A stretch of 53,766 nucleotides of DNA. Source: Bacteroidota bacterium. GTDB lineage: Bacteria > Bacteroidota > Bacteroidia > Bacteroidales > Paludibacteraceae. Of this stretch, positions 6,932 to 15,593 are shown in pieces. Location: positions 1 to 53,766 of the forward strand of contig JAUZOM010000004.1 of NCBI GenBank assembly GCA_030706465.1, read 5' to 3'. The translations under genes and the position numbers were made by a program. The stretch's first letter is position 1. Every line of letters begins with the position of its first letter. The notes under the pieces were generated by a model. The model had not been told where the DNA came from. It was given only the letters and a program-made list of their open reading frames with translations, and made no database searches.

Positions 6932-7978
6932 CTAATTGGTTTTGCGGGTTACAAGTGATTTCATTCGGTAGTTGGTGGTTTGTGTCCCTGCGGATTTCAA
7001 CCAGTTGAGATACATTCCTTGCGGCATTTTGCGGTAACCAAGTTCATGAATGTGCGTGTAAGTTGAATTCATTTTGGCGAATATTTTCTTACCTTGCTCT
7101 GAATCTTTGTCGGATTGCTTGTATAAAGTGGTCAAAGTTTCGGCTTTTAGAAGCATAGCATTAATGTATTTCGGGAAATGAGCCAAAGCAGTTTCGCAAC
7201 ACTTGAGAATAAAATTTCCGTCCTGAATGCCAAACTTAGCCTGATAACCTTGTGCCAAATCTACTAAGCAAAGTGAAATGGATTGTTTAGTAGAAATGGT
7301 GTCCATGTAGATTCCGTTACGCAAAGCATCGGTATGAATATATCCCGAAGCCGTCAACCATGCATCTGTGGGAAAGTCTCCACAAGTTAACTCAATGTTA
7401 TACCAGCCTACACGTTTGTTCTGCGCCTTGATATAGATATGATTGGGTGCAAGCGATAAAGAAACTGGTTGCCCGAGTTCGTCCATAATCATTTTGTAGA
7501 GGTACGGCATCGAGTGGCAATTTCCTTTATGGGTTTGCATGAGTGTAGAAACAAACATGTTCGACCAATCTTTCTTTCCCGCAAAGTCATCGAAATTGTA
7601 CTGAAATGGTGTATGCATAACGATTCCGTCATTTGTTGTTACGGGAATAGAATCTGTCATGTACACAAACACGGCGCATTGCGCCGTGGCTTTTTCTTTG
7701 TCTTTCTCGGGATATTGAATGTTGCCCGAAGCGATTATTCCTTTGCAAATGGAAGTATTAAACCTGACTGCTTCATCAAAAGCTGTTTTGTCCAACTGAT
7801 TGTCGAAATAGGCATTTTCGGTTAAGTAAACGGCTTGTTGAAAATTGACTGGTTTTGTTCCTGTCAACATACTGTCTACTGAATTGAAAGTATTCTCGTA
7901 GATTCGTTCTTTGTTCTGGGCGTTGATTGAACTGTAAGAAAGAATTGCGAAAATGGATAATAAGAATTTATAGTTCAT
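6932..7978 (-). CDS. secreted transglutaminase-like protein (348 aa)
   Basis: A paralogue of the downstream gene with a signal peptide (MNYKFLLSIFAILSYSSINA, then Q) and a shorter N-terminal region. Motifs: KGNCHSMPYLYKMIMDELG (Cys 154), LAPNHIYIKA (His 180) and GWYNIELTCGD (Asn 194/Glu 196). The C-terminal part again looks like helical repeats and ends LVTRKTN. Seventy bases of it (7811-7880) are repeated exactly in the truncated copy at 1774-1974. It follows the 146-residue membrane protein by 43 bp, so the promoter at about 9,700 could serve the whole run 9420-5585. Exact activity is unknown. Confidence 0.65.
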   Translation of the reverse strand: MNYKFLLSIFAILSYSSINAQNKERIYENTFNSVDSMLTGTKPVNFQQAVYLTENAYFDNQLDKTAFDEAVRFNTSICKGIIASGNIQYPEKDKEKATAQCAVFVYMTDSIPVTTNDGIVMHTPFQYNFDDFAGKKDWSNMFVSTLMQTHKGNCHSMPYLYKMIMDELGQPVSLSLAPNHIYIKAQNKRVGWYNIELTCGDFPTDAWLTASGYIHTDALRNGIYMDTISTKQSISLCLVDLAQGYQAKFGIQDGNFILKCCETALAHFPKYINAMLLKAETLTTLYKQSDKDSEQGKKIFAKMNSTYTHIHELGYRKMPQGMYLNWLKSAGTQTTNYRMKSLVTRKTN

Positions 7979-8021
7979 TTATGGATTATGTGATTTAATT
8001 GGTATAATCTGAAAAAGAAAG

Positions 8022-8462
8022 TCAATTTTCAGAATTTAAACTTGTTGTGTTGTTCTTGCGTACAATTATTACAGTAACCCAAATAACATATAAAATAATA
8101 AATGGTGTGAATGTTTGGAATAAGTCATTTTCTGTTGATTTATTTACAGGTAAAATATTGAAATTATAAGGAATATATGAACTAATTGCAAAAAGAATAT
8201 ATAAAAATATTATTTCCAACAATAGATATTTGAGTTGGAAGATTACATTACACATTTTTTTATCAATTACACGTGTAGTGATATATGCAATAATTATGAA
8301 CAAAATATTGATTATACTATACAAACATACAGTAAAAATAACACCCTCTAAATACATATTTTGTTTTGGAGGTGGAGATATTATATAATTTATAATAGAG
8401 TACACGACTCCTAAAATTATTGTCAATATGATTACTTTAAGAATTCTATTAAGCCATCTCAT
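8022..8462 (-). CDS. multi-pass membrane protein; candidate immunity protein
   Basis: At 146 residues it has four hydrophobic segments, about residues 8-28, 39-62, 73-95 and 116-134, with basic loops. No conserved motif is recognised. It begins 25 bp after the end of the Rhs-tip gene at 8488-9420, on the same strand. In polymorphic toxin loci the gene just downstream of the toxin tip usually encodes the immunity protein, so this is the best candidate here. The base composition is strongly AT-rich compared with its neighbours, which is common for exchangeable immunity genes. Confidence 0.65.
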   Translation of the reverse strand: MRWLNRILKVIILTIILGVVYSIINYIISPPPKQNMYLEGVIFTVCLYSIINILFIIIAYITTRVIDKKMCNVIFQLKYLLLEIIFLYILFAISSYIPYNFNILPVNKSTENDLFQTFTPFIILYVIWVTVIIVRKNNTTSLNSEN

Positions 8463-8487
8463 ATTTATCTGTTTTGAAAAATTAATA

Positions 8488-9420
8488 CTATTTTATAGAC
8501 TTATTTGCCTCTTCTAAAATCTTGTTTTCTTTCTGTACTGCCGCTTTTTGTTCTGTAGCAGTCCATGGCTTAATATTCCCAAATCCCCACACCAAACCGG
8601 GAATTTTTGACTTAGTATCGGATAATGTTTTTTCATCCACCCCTGATTTACTCAGAATTGTAGACGTTGAAGTATTGCAATTACCTCCAGTTTCGCCTCC
8701 TCCTGTTAAAACGTAGGTTACATTGGGATTATTTCCAAAACTTTCAGCTGTTGAGATAACTTTTTTATCAAATTGTTCACTAGTCATTCCTTCAGGAATA
8801 GGCATTTCTATGCAAGCTTTTTGATTTATGTTTTCTTTTCCATTCTTTTGATCTGTAAATACCTGTTTGTCCTGCGTATATGCATCTTTAGTCGTGTACA
8901 TTTTTAATGGACCATACATTCCTTGATCTGATCCATATGCGTAATAATGATCTACATTGTCCTTTCCTCTAACTACAATAAATGTATGTGTAGCAAAAGG
9001 CACACCTGATTTCTCATTTCCATCGGTAGTTGGTAGCCTTGTTGCAAATAAATAAACTGCTTTTCCGTCTGGGTCAACAAACTTCACTGGATTATTCATG
9101 CAGTAAGCATAAGGAGTTATCCAATAATATTTCTCACAAAGCGGGTCAACTGACATAGCAGAAGTGGCGGTAGCCACTTCCGCATTTTCTTTTTCTTCAT
9201 TTACAAAACCTACAACTTTGTTTGTTTTCGTGTTGAAATACACCGAACCAATTTCTACTACATCCGCATTTTTGTGGAATTCCTCAAATTCTCCTTTCGA
9301 AGAGGTGTAAGTAATATGTTTCTTATAACCCATTTTTGAAAACGGATTTTTCGTTGTCTGTGCGTAAAGACAACTCATAACAGTCGTTGCTGCTAACAGA
9401 AATAAGATTGTTCTTTTCAT
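8488..9420 (-). CDS. secreted minimal Rhs-tip protein with permuted NlpC/papain-like C-terminus
   Basis: The 310-residue product has a signal peptide (MKRTILFLLAATTVMSCLYA, then Q), a short pre-tip region, and the Rhs core hallmark at residues 89-120 (SVDPLCEKYYWITPYAYC, then MNNPVKFVDPDGK). It lacks the thousand or more residues of YD repeats that usually precede this motif. The C-terminal domain has ATHTFIVV with His 145 and GGNCNTSTSTIL with Cys 248. This His-before-Cys order is that of permuted NlpC/P60 and LRAT-like folds, so a hydrolase or acyltransferase toxin is plausible. The domain call is by eye. A promoter lies at 9696-9726 and a candidate immunity gene follows at 8022-8462. Confidence 0.7.
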   Translation of the reverse strand: MKRTILFLLAATTVMSCLYAQTTKNPFSKMGYKKHITYTSSKGEFEEFHKNADVVEIGSVYFNTKTNKVVGFVNEEKENAEVATATSAMSVDPLCEKYYWITPYAYCMNNPVKFVDPDGKAVYLFATRLPTTDGNEKSGVPFATHTFIVVRGKDNVDHYYAYGSDQGMYGPLKMYTTKDAYTQDKQVFTDQKNGKENINQKACIEMPIPEGMTSEQFDKKVISTAESFGNNPNVTYVLTGGGETGGNCNTSTSTILSKSGVDEKTLSDTKSKIPGLVWGFGNIKPWTATEQKAAVQKENKILEEANKSIK

Positions 9421-9588
9421 GAAAGTCTAAATTTAATTGTCTTATATTGATTAATTTATTTTGTTTTGAACTTCACTTTTCACTTCAGGGTCTTTCAGGA
9501 GTTGCTTCCCGGATTGCTTGCCTTGTCCTCCTATAGTTCACAAACAGGCTGACTGAAATTGTAAGCAAAAACCTGGCTCTCTTTTAAT

Positions 9589-9652
9589 AGTCGCGCTCCC
9601 ACTTTTTAATCAGCCGGATGATTCTGTACTAAGAGAAAGTGGGAGTGCGACT
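9589..9652. repeat. inverted repeat in leader of the Rhs-tip gene
   Basis: AGTCGCGCTCCCACTTT (9589-9605) and AAAGTGGGAGTGCGACT (9636-9652) pair with one mismatch around a 30-base loop. It lies between the predicted promoter at 9696-9726 and the start codon at 9420, so it would form a strong hairpin in the transcript leader. It could be a REP-like insertion or an attenuator; no U-run follows, so a simple terminator is unlikely. Confidence 0.65.
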
Positions 9653-9695
9653 TGTGCTTAGCCTGACCTAATGTTCCTTTCTTTTAAATTCCGGT

Positions 9696-9726
9696 CAAAT
9701 GTAAGTACTTTATTTTAATTAACAAA
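9696..9726 (-). promoter_or_regulatory. Bacteroidota-type promoter for the Rhs-tip operon
   Basis: Read on the minus strand: TTTG (complement of 9723-9726), 19 bases, then TACATTTG (complement of 9696-9703), matching the TTTG-N19-TAnnTTTG consensus. Transcription would start near 9690 and give a leader of about 270 bases before the gene at 8488-9420. Confidence 0.55.
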
Positions 9727-10355
9727 GTTTTTTATTTGCTTAATTTATAATTTATTCAGTAAACGTTCATGCCGCTCGAATTGCCCGGCAGCCAACCTGC
9801 TTTGCTACCTGCAGGTATTCCCGTGCAAGGGGTAATGTGATGCCTGCCATTCCGGCATCACCTGCATTCCCAATTAACCAATCAACCCATTTCCCCAATC
9901 AACCAATCAACCAACCCGGATCCACCTCTCTTTCTCTTCGCCACTCAGTCTCTGTTCAGAGGGGATTGGCTGGGGGTTGGGTGGGGGTTCCGAGTGATGA
10001 ACCTCACTGAACCCCCAGGCAACCACCTCTGAACCCTCACTAAATTTAGACCGGGCCCCGGAGAGGAAACGGGAAGAAAGAGAGGCCGTAATCCCGGGGC
10101 GGCCGATGAATTCCGGAAAGGAGAGGGGGAGGACCCCGGATAAGCGGATGGAAAAGATGTTTTTTTTGCGAAACAAATGCCTCGCGTTAAAAAAAAGGAA
10201 ACGGGATGATGAAAAGTGCCGGAATAATTTTTCAGGAACCCGGTTTGGGAAGGACTAAGTGCATGATTCCTAGCCCGGACTTTGAATGAAACAACTCATT
10301 TCAGCGGGTTTCAGGCCTGTTTTGCAGGAGAAATAAAATATTTTACGCAAGGCTA
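9727..10355. other. intergenic region upstream of the str operon
   Basis: The stretch holds no credible gene. From 9876 to 9915 there is a short tandem pattern of ACCAATCA units. From about 9940 to 10160 it is markedly GC-rich and purine/pyrimidine-skewed, unlike the AT-rich flanks, with a guanine-quadruplex motif at 9961-9987. An 89-codon open frame on the minus strand (9907-10176) has a composition explained by the GC-skew and is not accepted as a gene. Confidence 0.5.
9961..9987 (+). other. guanine-quadruplex motif
   Basis: Four guanine runs (GGGG, GGGGG, GGG, GGGGG) are separated by loops of 7, 2 and 1 bases, which meets the usual four-tract, 1-7-base-loop definition. It lies about 400 bp upstream of the predicted rpsL promoter, inside a GC-rich patch. 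A regulatory role is not shown. Confidence 0.5.
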
Positions 10356-10385
10356 TTGTCTATTAAAATATTATGTCTATCTTTG
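10356..10385 (+). promoter_or_regulatory. promoter of the str-S10-spc-alpha operon
   Basis: TTG at 10356-10358, 19 bases, then TATCTTTG at 10378-10385, a full match to the TAnnTTTG -7 element of this phylum. Transcription would start near 10392, about 60 bases before rpsL. The leader is A-rich with no Shine-Dalgarno sequence. Confidence 0.75.
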
Positions 10386-10453
10386 CAACCCATTTTGGAT
10401 AAAAATCAAAGGGATAAAAATAAAGCAGTTAAAGTTATTAAAAACAAAGTAAA

Positions 10454-10876
10454 ATGCCTACAATTCAGCAATTAGTTAGAAAAGGAAGAGCAGAACTCAT
10501 TGACAAGAGCAAATCGCCCGCGTTGGATTCATGTCCTCAACGTCGCGGGGTTTGTGTTCGTGTGTACACTACGACTCCAAAAAAACCGAACTCGGCTATG
10601 CGTAAAGTAGCTCGTGTGCGTTTAACTAACCAAAAAGAAGTGAATGCTTACATTCCGGGCGAAGGACACAACTTACAGGAACACTCGATCGTTATGGTCC
10701 GTGGTGGACGTGTAAAGGACCTTCCAGGGGTACGTTATCACGTGGTTCGTGGAACTCTCGATACAGCCGGCGTAGCAGGTCGTACACAACGTCGTTCGAA
10801 ATACGGAACCAAACGTCCGAAACCGGGACAAGCAGCCGCTAAAGGTGCACCCGCAAAAGGTGGAAAAAAGAAATAA
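10454..10876 (+). CDS. rpsL: 30S ribosomal protein S12 (uS12)
   Basis: A component of the decoding centre of the small subunit. [29 protein letters not shown] and [17 protein letters not shown] are diagnostic. The lysine pair at 43-44 that governs streptomycin response is present in the usual form. The product is 140 residues, longer than the usual 123-125 because of a basic Ala/Gly/Lys-rich tail ([16 protein letters not shown]). It is the first gene of the operon and is followed by rpsG after a 181-bp spacer that holds a palindromic repeat. Confidence 0.98.
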   Translation: MPTIQQLVRKGRAELIDKSKSPALDSCPQRRGVCVRVYTTTPKKPNSAMRKVARVRLTNQKEVNAYIPGEGHNLQEHSIVMVRGGRVKDLPGVRYHVVRGTLDTAGVAGRTQRRSKYGTKRPKPGQAAAKGAPAKGGKKK

Positions 10877-10882
10877 GTAACC

Positions 10883-10908
10883 CCTAAACCCCCTAAAGGG
10901 GACTCAGG
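10883..10908. repeat. palindromic CCCCTAAAGGGG repeat, rpsL-rpsG spacer
   Basis: The core CCCCTAAAGGGG lies at 10890-10901, preceded by CCTAAAC and followed by ACTCAGG. The same core recurs in the rpsG-fusA and rpsJ-rplC spacers. It can form a short hairpin but no U-run follows, so it is better read as a dispersed REP-like unit than as a terminator. Confidence 0.6.
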
Positions 10909-11057
10909 AAATTCCTTTCAAAAAAACTAACAAAATCAAGTTTCAACACTTGTTTGAGTTTTAGGTAGCAGATGAAAGGTTGAGTAAATAGCTCGGAGGA
11001 GTTATTGAAGTAAGACTAAAAGCAACCAAAAAACAAAAACGGAAATTTTAAGTAAAA

Positions 11058-11534
11058 ATGAGAAAATCGAAACCAAAAAAGAGGGTCGTATTACCTGATC
11101 CGGTTTTCAATGAATCAATGGTCACAAAATTTGTGAACCACTTGATGTATGATGGCAAGAAATCGACTGCCTTCGACATTTTTTATTCCTCGCTCGAAAC
11201 GGTTAAGACCAAGCTTCCGAACGAAGAAAAATCCCCACTTGAAATTTGGAAGAAAGCCCTCGAAAACATTACTCCGCTGGTAGAAGTAAAATCTCGTCGC
11301 GTGGGTGGTGCTACATTCCAAGTTCCTACAGAAATCCGTGCAGACCGCAAGGAATCCATTTCAATGAAAAATCTTATATTGTACTCACGCAAACGTGGGG
11401 GACGCTCAATGGCTGATAAACTGGCTGCTGAGATTGTTGATGCCTTCAATAACCAGGGTGGTGCTTTCAAACGGAAAGAAGATATGCACCGTATGGCTGA
11501 AGCCAACCGCGCCTTTGCACACTTCAGATTTTAA
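11058..11534 (+). CDS. rpsG: 30S ribosomal protein S7 (uS7)
   Basis: It nucleates assembly of the small-subunit head by binding the 3' domain of 16S r[42 protein letters not shown] and NRAFAHFRF at the C-terminus identify it. At 158 residues it is of normal length for the family. It sits between rpsL and fusA as in the classical str operon. The start at 11058 follows an A-rich leader with no Shine-Dalgarno sequence. Confidence 0.97.
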   Translation: MRKSKPKKRVVLPDPVFNESMVTKFVNHLMYDGKKSTAFDIFYSSLETVKTKLPNEEKSPLEIWKKALENITPLVEVKSRRVGGATFQVPTEIRADRKESISMKNLILYSRKRGGRSMADKLAAEIVDAFNNQGGAFKRKEDMHRMAEANRAFAHFRF

Positions 11535-11640
11535 GACCCCTAAATCCCCTTAAGGGGACTTAAGGTGTTGATAAATCAGGCAATAAGTAAGATAAAAACA
11601 AAATAGACTTTCTATATTCCCCTTTAGGGGTTAGGGGTCA
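11535..11640. repeat. paired palindromic CCCCTAAAGGGG-type repeats, rpsG-fusA spacer
   Basis: One unit (ACCCCTAAATCCCCTTAAGG onward) lies at 11536-11560, and an inverted unit (CCCCTTTAGGGGTTAGGGGTC) at 11619-11639. Together they form a head-to-head pair like a bacterial interspersed mosaic element. The first begins right after the rpsG stop codon and the second ends 27 bp before the fusA start, so the spacer is almost wholly made of this element. Confidence 0.65.
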
Positions 11641-11666
11641 AAAGTTAAATGTTAATAGTTAACACA

Positions 11667-13784
11667 ATGGCTAAAGGAGATTTAAGTTATAATAGAAATA
11701 TCGGTATCATGGCGCATATCGACGCCGGAAAGACAACCACTTCCGAGCGTATCCTGTTCTACACCGGTTTGACACATAAAATCGGTGAAGTGCATGATGG
11801 TGCTGCTACCATGGACTGGATGGAGCAAGAACAAGAACGTGGTATCACTATCACGTCGGCTGCAACAACTACCTGGTGGAATTATAAAGACGATAAATAT
11901 AAAATCAACCTGATTGACACTCCGGGACACGTTGACTTCACTGTTGAGGTGGAACGTTCGTTGCGTATCCTGGATGGTGCTGTAATGACTTTATGTGCAG
12001 TAGGCGGTGTGGAACCACAGTCGGAAACTGTATGGCGTCAGGCTGATAAATACAATGTACCCCGTATTTGTTTTGTTAATAAAATGGACCGTTCGGGAGC
12101 TGACTTCTACGATGTAGTGCGTCAGATAAAAGATGTATTGGGAGCTAAACCTTGTCCAATCCAAATTCCTATCGGTGCTGAAGAAAAATTCAAAGGGGTT
12201 ATCGACTTAGTGGAAATGCATGCTATCTTGTGGCATGACGAAACCATGGGAGCTCAGTACGACGTGGAAGAAATTCCTGCCGACTTACTGGAAGAAGCTC
12301 AATCATGGAGAGATAAAATGCTCGAAATTGTCGCTGAATATGATGACGTGATGATGGAAAAATACTTTGACGATCCTACCACTATCACGGTGGATGAAAT
12401 CAAAGTTGCGATTCGTAAAGCAACGCTTTCGATGGAGATCAATCCGGTTATCTGTGGTTCTGCGTTTAAGAATAAAGGTGTACAGACTATGTTGGATGCT
12501 GTTTGTGCATACCTTCCAAGTCCGTTGGATACGCCCGAAACAATCGGTTTCGATCCACGTGACCCTGAAAAACAGATTGTACGCCATCCTGATGCCAGTG
12601 AGCCTTTGTGTGCATTGGCCTTTAAGATTGCTACCGACCCGTATGTAGGACGTTTGTGTTTCTTCCGGGTTTATTCCGGTAAACTGGAAGCAGGTTCTTA
12701 CGTTTACAATACCCGTTCGGATAAGAAGGAACGTATTTCACGTATCTTCCAAATGCACTCCAACAAGCAAAATGCCGTTGATTTAATTTCAGCCGGTGAT
12801 ATTGGTGCCGGAGTTGGATTTAAAGATATCCGCACCGGTGATACCTTGTGTGATGAAGGTCATCCGATTACCATTGAATCAATGGATTTCCCCAAACCGG
12901 TTATCGGTATCTCGATTGAGCCGAAGACTCAAAAGGATCTGGATAAATTAGGTATCGGGTTATCGAAACTGGCGGAAGAAGATCCGACCTTTACGGTTCA
13001 TACCGAAGAACAATCGGGTCAGACGATCATTAGTGGTATGGGTGAACTTCACCTGGAAATCATTATCGACCGGTTGAGACGTGAGTTTAAAGTGGAATGT
13101 AACCAGGGTCGTCCGCAGGTATCGTACAAGGAAGCCATTACCCAGGCTGTTCAAATACGTGAAACGTATAAGAAACAATCGGGTGGTCGTGGTAAGTTTG
13201 CCGATATGATTATAAAGGTTGAACCGAAAGATAAGGATTTTGAAGGCGATTTACAATTTGTTGACCAGGTGAAAGGGGGTAACATTCCGAAGGAATTTAT
13301 TCCTTCTATCCAAAAAGGTTTCGGCTTAGCCATGAAGAATGGTGTGTTAGCCGGTTTCCCATTGGATTCATTGAAAGTAACCGTGATTGATGGTTCATTC
13401 CACCCGGTTGACTCGGATCAGTTATCGTTTGAAATTTGTGCCCAGATTGCTTACAAGAACGCTTGTGCCAAAGCTAAACCCGTCCTGTTGGAACCAATCA
13501 TGAAAATGGAAGTGGTAACACCGGAAGAAAACATGGGTGATGTGATAGGTGACTTAAACAAACGTCGTGGTCAGGTGGAAGGCATGGAATCAAGCCGTTC
13601 AGGTGCCCGTGTGGTAAAAGCAAAAGTGCCATTATCCGAAACATTCGGTTATGTGACTGCTTTACGTACGATCAGCTCCGGCCGTGCAACATCTTCCATG
13701 GAATTTGACCATTATGCCGAAGTAACCAATTCGATTGCGAAAGTAGTTGTTGCGGAAGCAAAAGGGAAAGTGGAATTACTATAA
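11667..13784 (+). CDS. fusA: translation elongation factor G
   Basis: The GTPase that drives tRNA-mRNA translocation. I place the start at 11667 ([19 protein letters not shown]); the frame is open six codons further upstream, but those codons (MLIVNT) precede the conserved N-terminus. G1 is AHIDAGKTT (residues 16-24), the switch [10 protein letters not shown] is at 84-91 and NKMD at 138-141. [16 protein letters not shown] and the C-terminal [10 protein letters not shown] domain IV/V motifs are present. Length is 705 residues. It follows rpsG after 132 bp. No tuf gene follows, unlike in the enterobacterial str operon. Confidence 0.97.
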   Translation: MAKGDLSYNRNIGIMAHIDAGKTTTSERILFYTGLTHKIGEVHDGAATMDWMEQEQERGITITSAATTTWWNYKDDKYKINLIDTPGHVDFTVEVERSLRILDGAVMTLCAVGGVEPQSETVWRQADKYNVPRICFVNKMDRSGADFYDVVRQIKDVLGAKPCPIQIPIGAEEKFKGVIDLVEMHAILWHDETMGAQYDVEEIPADLLEEAQSWRDKMLEIVAEYDDVMMEKYFDDPTTITVDEIKVAIRKATLSMEINPVICGSAFKNKGVQTMLDAVCAYLPSPLDTPETIGFDPRDPEKQIVRHPDASEPLCALAFKIATDPYVGRLCFFRVYSGKLEAGSYVYNTRSDKKERISRIFQMHSNKQNAVDLISAGDIGAGVGFKDIRTGDTLCDEGHPITIESMDFPKPVIGISIEPKTQKDLDKLGIGLSKLAEEDPTFTVHTEEQSGQTIISGMGELHLEIIIDRLRREFKVECNQGRPQVSYKEAITQAVQIRETYKKQSGGRGKFADMIIKVEPKDKDFEGDLQFVDQVKGGNIPKEFIPSIQKGFGLAMKNGVLAGFPLDSLKVTVIDGSFHPVDSDQLSFEICAQIAYKNACAKAKPVLLEPIMKMEVVTPEENMGDVIGDLNKRRGQVEGMESSRSGARVVKAKVPLSETFGYVTALRTISSGRATSSMEFDHYAEVTNSIAKVVVAEAKGKVELL

Positions 13785-13827
13785 TTCAGAATTCATAATT
13801 CACAATTCAGGATTGTGAAGTGGAGAC

Positions 13828-13878
13828 TTGAAATTGATTCGCGGTTAGCGAATGACTCTTAACCGGAATCAATTTCAA
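13828..13878. repeat. inverted repeat in fusA-rpsJ spacer
   Basis: TTGAAATTGATTC (13828-13840) and GAATCAATTTCAA (13866-13878) are exact complements around a 25-base loop. It lies 44 bp after fusA and 32 bp before rpsJ. There is no U-run. It could act as a processing or stability hairpin between the two genes; that is inference. Confidence 0.55.
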
Positions 13879-13909
13879 CCAAAACAAAATAATAAATACA
13901 TAAACGACA

Positions 13910-14215
13910 ATGAGTCAAAAAATCAGAATTAAATTAAAATCTTACGATCACAACCTGGTTGACAAATCAGCTGAAAAGATCGTAAAGACTGTCAAAGCAA
14001 CCGGTGCTATTGTAAGTGGTCCTATTCCATTACCAACACACACCCGTATTTTTACAGTGAACCGTTCGACTTTCGTAAACAAAAAGTCCCGTGAACAATT
14101 CCAATTGTCATCGTACAAACGTCTGATCGACATTTACAGCTCAACCAGCAAAACGGTGGATGCGTTGATGAAACTGGAATTGCCAAGTGGAGTGGAAGTA
14201 GAAATAAAAGTATGA
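13910..14215 (+). CDS. rpsJ: 30S ribosomal protein S10 (uS10)
   Basis: Part of the small-subunit head; also the NusE transcription factor in antitermination complexes. [38 protein letters not shown] and [16 protein letters not shown] are family hallmarks. The 101-residue length is normal. It opens the S10 section but is directly joined to the str section in this genome, with no tuf between them. A palindromic repeat pair fills the spacer before rplC. Confidence 0.97.
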   Translation: MSQKIRIKLKSYDHNLVDKSAEKIVKTVKATGAIVSGPIPLPTHTRIFTVNRSTFVNKKSREQFQLSSYKRLIDIYSSTSKTVDALMKLELPSGVEVEIKV

Positions 14216-14318
14216 CCCCCTGCCCCCTAAAGGGGCTTTTGGGAAAAGAGATAATATCATTAATTAAACAGGGCCGGTCCCCCTCCCGATAGTTATCGGG
14301 ATGGGGTTAGGGGTCTTA
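14213..14318. repeat. palindromic repeat pair, rpsJ-rplC spacer
   Basis: GCCCCCTAAAGGGGC at about 14222-14236 starts just past the rpsJ stop, and the inverted partner with TCCCGATAGTTATCGGGA inside a CCCC/GGGG frame ends in GGGGTTAGGGGTC at about 14318. This is the third spacer of the operon holding this type of repeat. The unit overlaps the rpsJ stop codon at its left edge. Confidence 0.6.
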
Positions 14319-14332
14319 AAACAACAATTGAA

Positions 14333-14950
14333 ATGCCAGGATTATTAGGAAAAAAAATCGGAATGACATCCGTTTTCAGTGCCGATGGTAAAAATGTACC
14401 ATGCACTGTTATCGAAGCAGGTCCTTGTGTTGTTACTCAAATCAAGACGGTAGAAACCGACGGTTATGAGGCTGTACAGGTAGGTTTTCAGGTGAAAACC
14501 GACAAGCACACCAACAAAGCCGAACAAGGTCGTTTCAAAGCCGCCGGAGTAGCGCCTCAAAGACACTTGGTTGAGTTCAAAGGATTCGAAACTGAATTCA
14601 AATTGGGTGATGCAATCACCTGTGAAATGTTTGAAGCGGACACGTTTGTCGACGTGGTAGGGACTTCAAAAGGTAAAGGATTCCAGGGTGTTGTAAAACG
14701 CCATGGTTTTGGTGGTGTAGGACAAGCTACTCACGGTCAGCATAACCGGTTAAGAGCGCCGGGTTCGTTGGGAGCTTCCTCTTTCCCTTCACGTGTATTC
14801 AAAGGTATGCGTATGGCAGGCCACATGGGTAGTGACCAGGTTACCATTCAAAACTTACAGGTATTAAAAGTAATTCCGGAACACAATCTGGTCTTGTTAA
14901 AAGGATCAGTTCCCGGAGCGAAAGGTTCAATCGTAATCATTAATAAATAA
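14333..14950 (+). CDS. rplC: 50S ribosomal protein L3 (uL3)
   Basis: An early-assembly large-subunit protein whose loop reaches towards the peptidyl transferase centre. [16 protein letters not shown] at the start, [19 protein letters not shown] and [19 protein letters not shown] are diagnostic. It has 205 residues, as usual. The stop TAA is followed two bases later by the rplD start, so translation of the pair is probably coupled. Confidence 0.97.
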   Translation: MPGLLGKKIGMTSVFSADGKNVPCTVIEAGPCVVTQIKTVETDGYEAVQVGFQVKTDKHTNKAEQGRFKAAGVAPQRHLVEFKGFETEFKLGDAITCEMFEADTFVDVVGTSKGKGFQGVVKRHGFGGVGQATHGQHNRLRAPGSLGASSFPSRVFKGMRMAGHMGSDQVTIQNLQVLKVIPEHNLVLLKGSVPGAKGSIVIINK

Positions 14951-14952
14951 CC

Positions 14953-15582
14953 ATGGAACTAAGTATAGTAAATATAAAAGGAGAAGACACAGGGAGAAAA
15001 GTATCGCTGAACGATACGATCTTCGGTATTGAGCCAAATGACCATGCTATTTATTTAGATGTGAAACTTTATATGGCCAATCAACGTCAGGGAACACATT
15101 CGTCAAAAGGCAGAAGCCAGTTGTCCGGAAGTACCCGTAAATTGGGAAAACAAAAAGGCGGTGGCGGTGCACGTCCGGGTGACATTAAGTCCGGTGTTCG
15201 TGTAGGTGGAGGCCGTATGTTTGGTCCCGTACCCCGTGATTATAACATGAAGTTGAATAAAAAAGTGAAACAACTGGCACGCAAATCGGCTTTGTCATAC
15301 AAAGCCATTAACAATGCGATTACAGTTGTCGATCAATTGAACTTTGATGGACCCAAGACGAAGGAATTCGTTTCAATGACAAAAAGTTTACAAGTAGCTG
15401 ATAAAAAGCCGTTAATTGTTTTAGCGAATGCAAATAAAAACGTATATTTGTCGGCTCGTAATTTAGCATCGGTAAAAGTAGTAACGGTTTCGGAATTAAG
15501 TACTTATATAGTTCTTAATGCCAAAACACTTGTGTTTACGGAAGAAGCAGTTGCCGCAGTAGAACAAATATTTAAAGCATAA
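14953..15582 (+). CDS. rplD: 50S ribosomal protein L4 (uL4)
   Basis: It lines the peptide exit tunnel with its long loop. The loop region [20 protein letters not shown] and [19 protein letters not shown] is clear at about residues 46-84. The C-terminal half is more divergent but of usual length (209 residues in total). In gammaproteobacteria L4 represses its own operon; nothing in this leader shows whether that holds here. Its stop codon overlaps the AAGGAG ribosome-binding sequence of rplW. Confidence 0.96.
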   Translation: MELSIVNIKGEDTGRKVSLNDTIFGIEPNDHAIYLDVKLYMANQRQGTHSSKGRSQLSGSTRKLGKQKGGGGARPGDIKSGVRVGGGRMFGPVPRDYNMKLNKKVKQLARKSALSYKAINNAITVVDQLNFDGPKTKEFVSMTKSLQVADKKPLIVLANANKNVYLSARNLASVKVVTVSELSTYIVLNAKTLVFTEEAVAAVEQIFKA

Positions 15583-15586
15583 GGAG
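15581..15586 (+). promoter_or_regulatory. Shine-Dalgarno sequence of rplW
   Basis: AAGGAG lies 7 bases before the rplW ATG (15594) and overlaps the rplD stop codon. Most genes of this operon have no such sequence. Confidence 0.55.
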
Positions 15587-15593
15587 ACAGACA

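Noticed and set aside
9907-10176. 89-codon open frame on the minus strand in the GC-rich patch before rpsL
   Set aside because: Its length is explained by high GC content with few stops; the protein has no recognisable motif and a Pro/Arg/Ser/Gly composition typical of chance frames.
13784-13910. Possible missing tuf gene between fusA and rpsJ
   Set aside because: The spacer is only 125 bp and contains an inverted repeat; absence of tuf here is normal for Bacteroidota.
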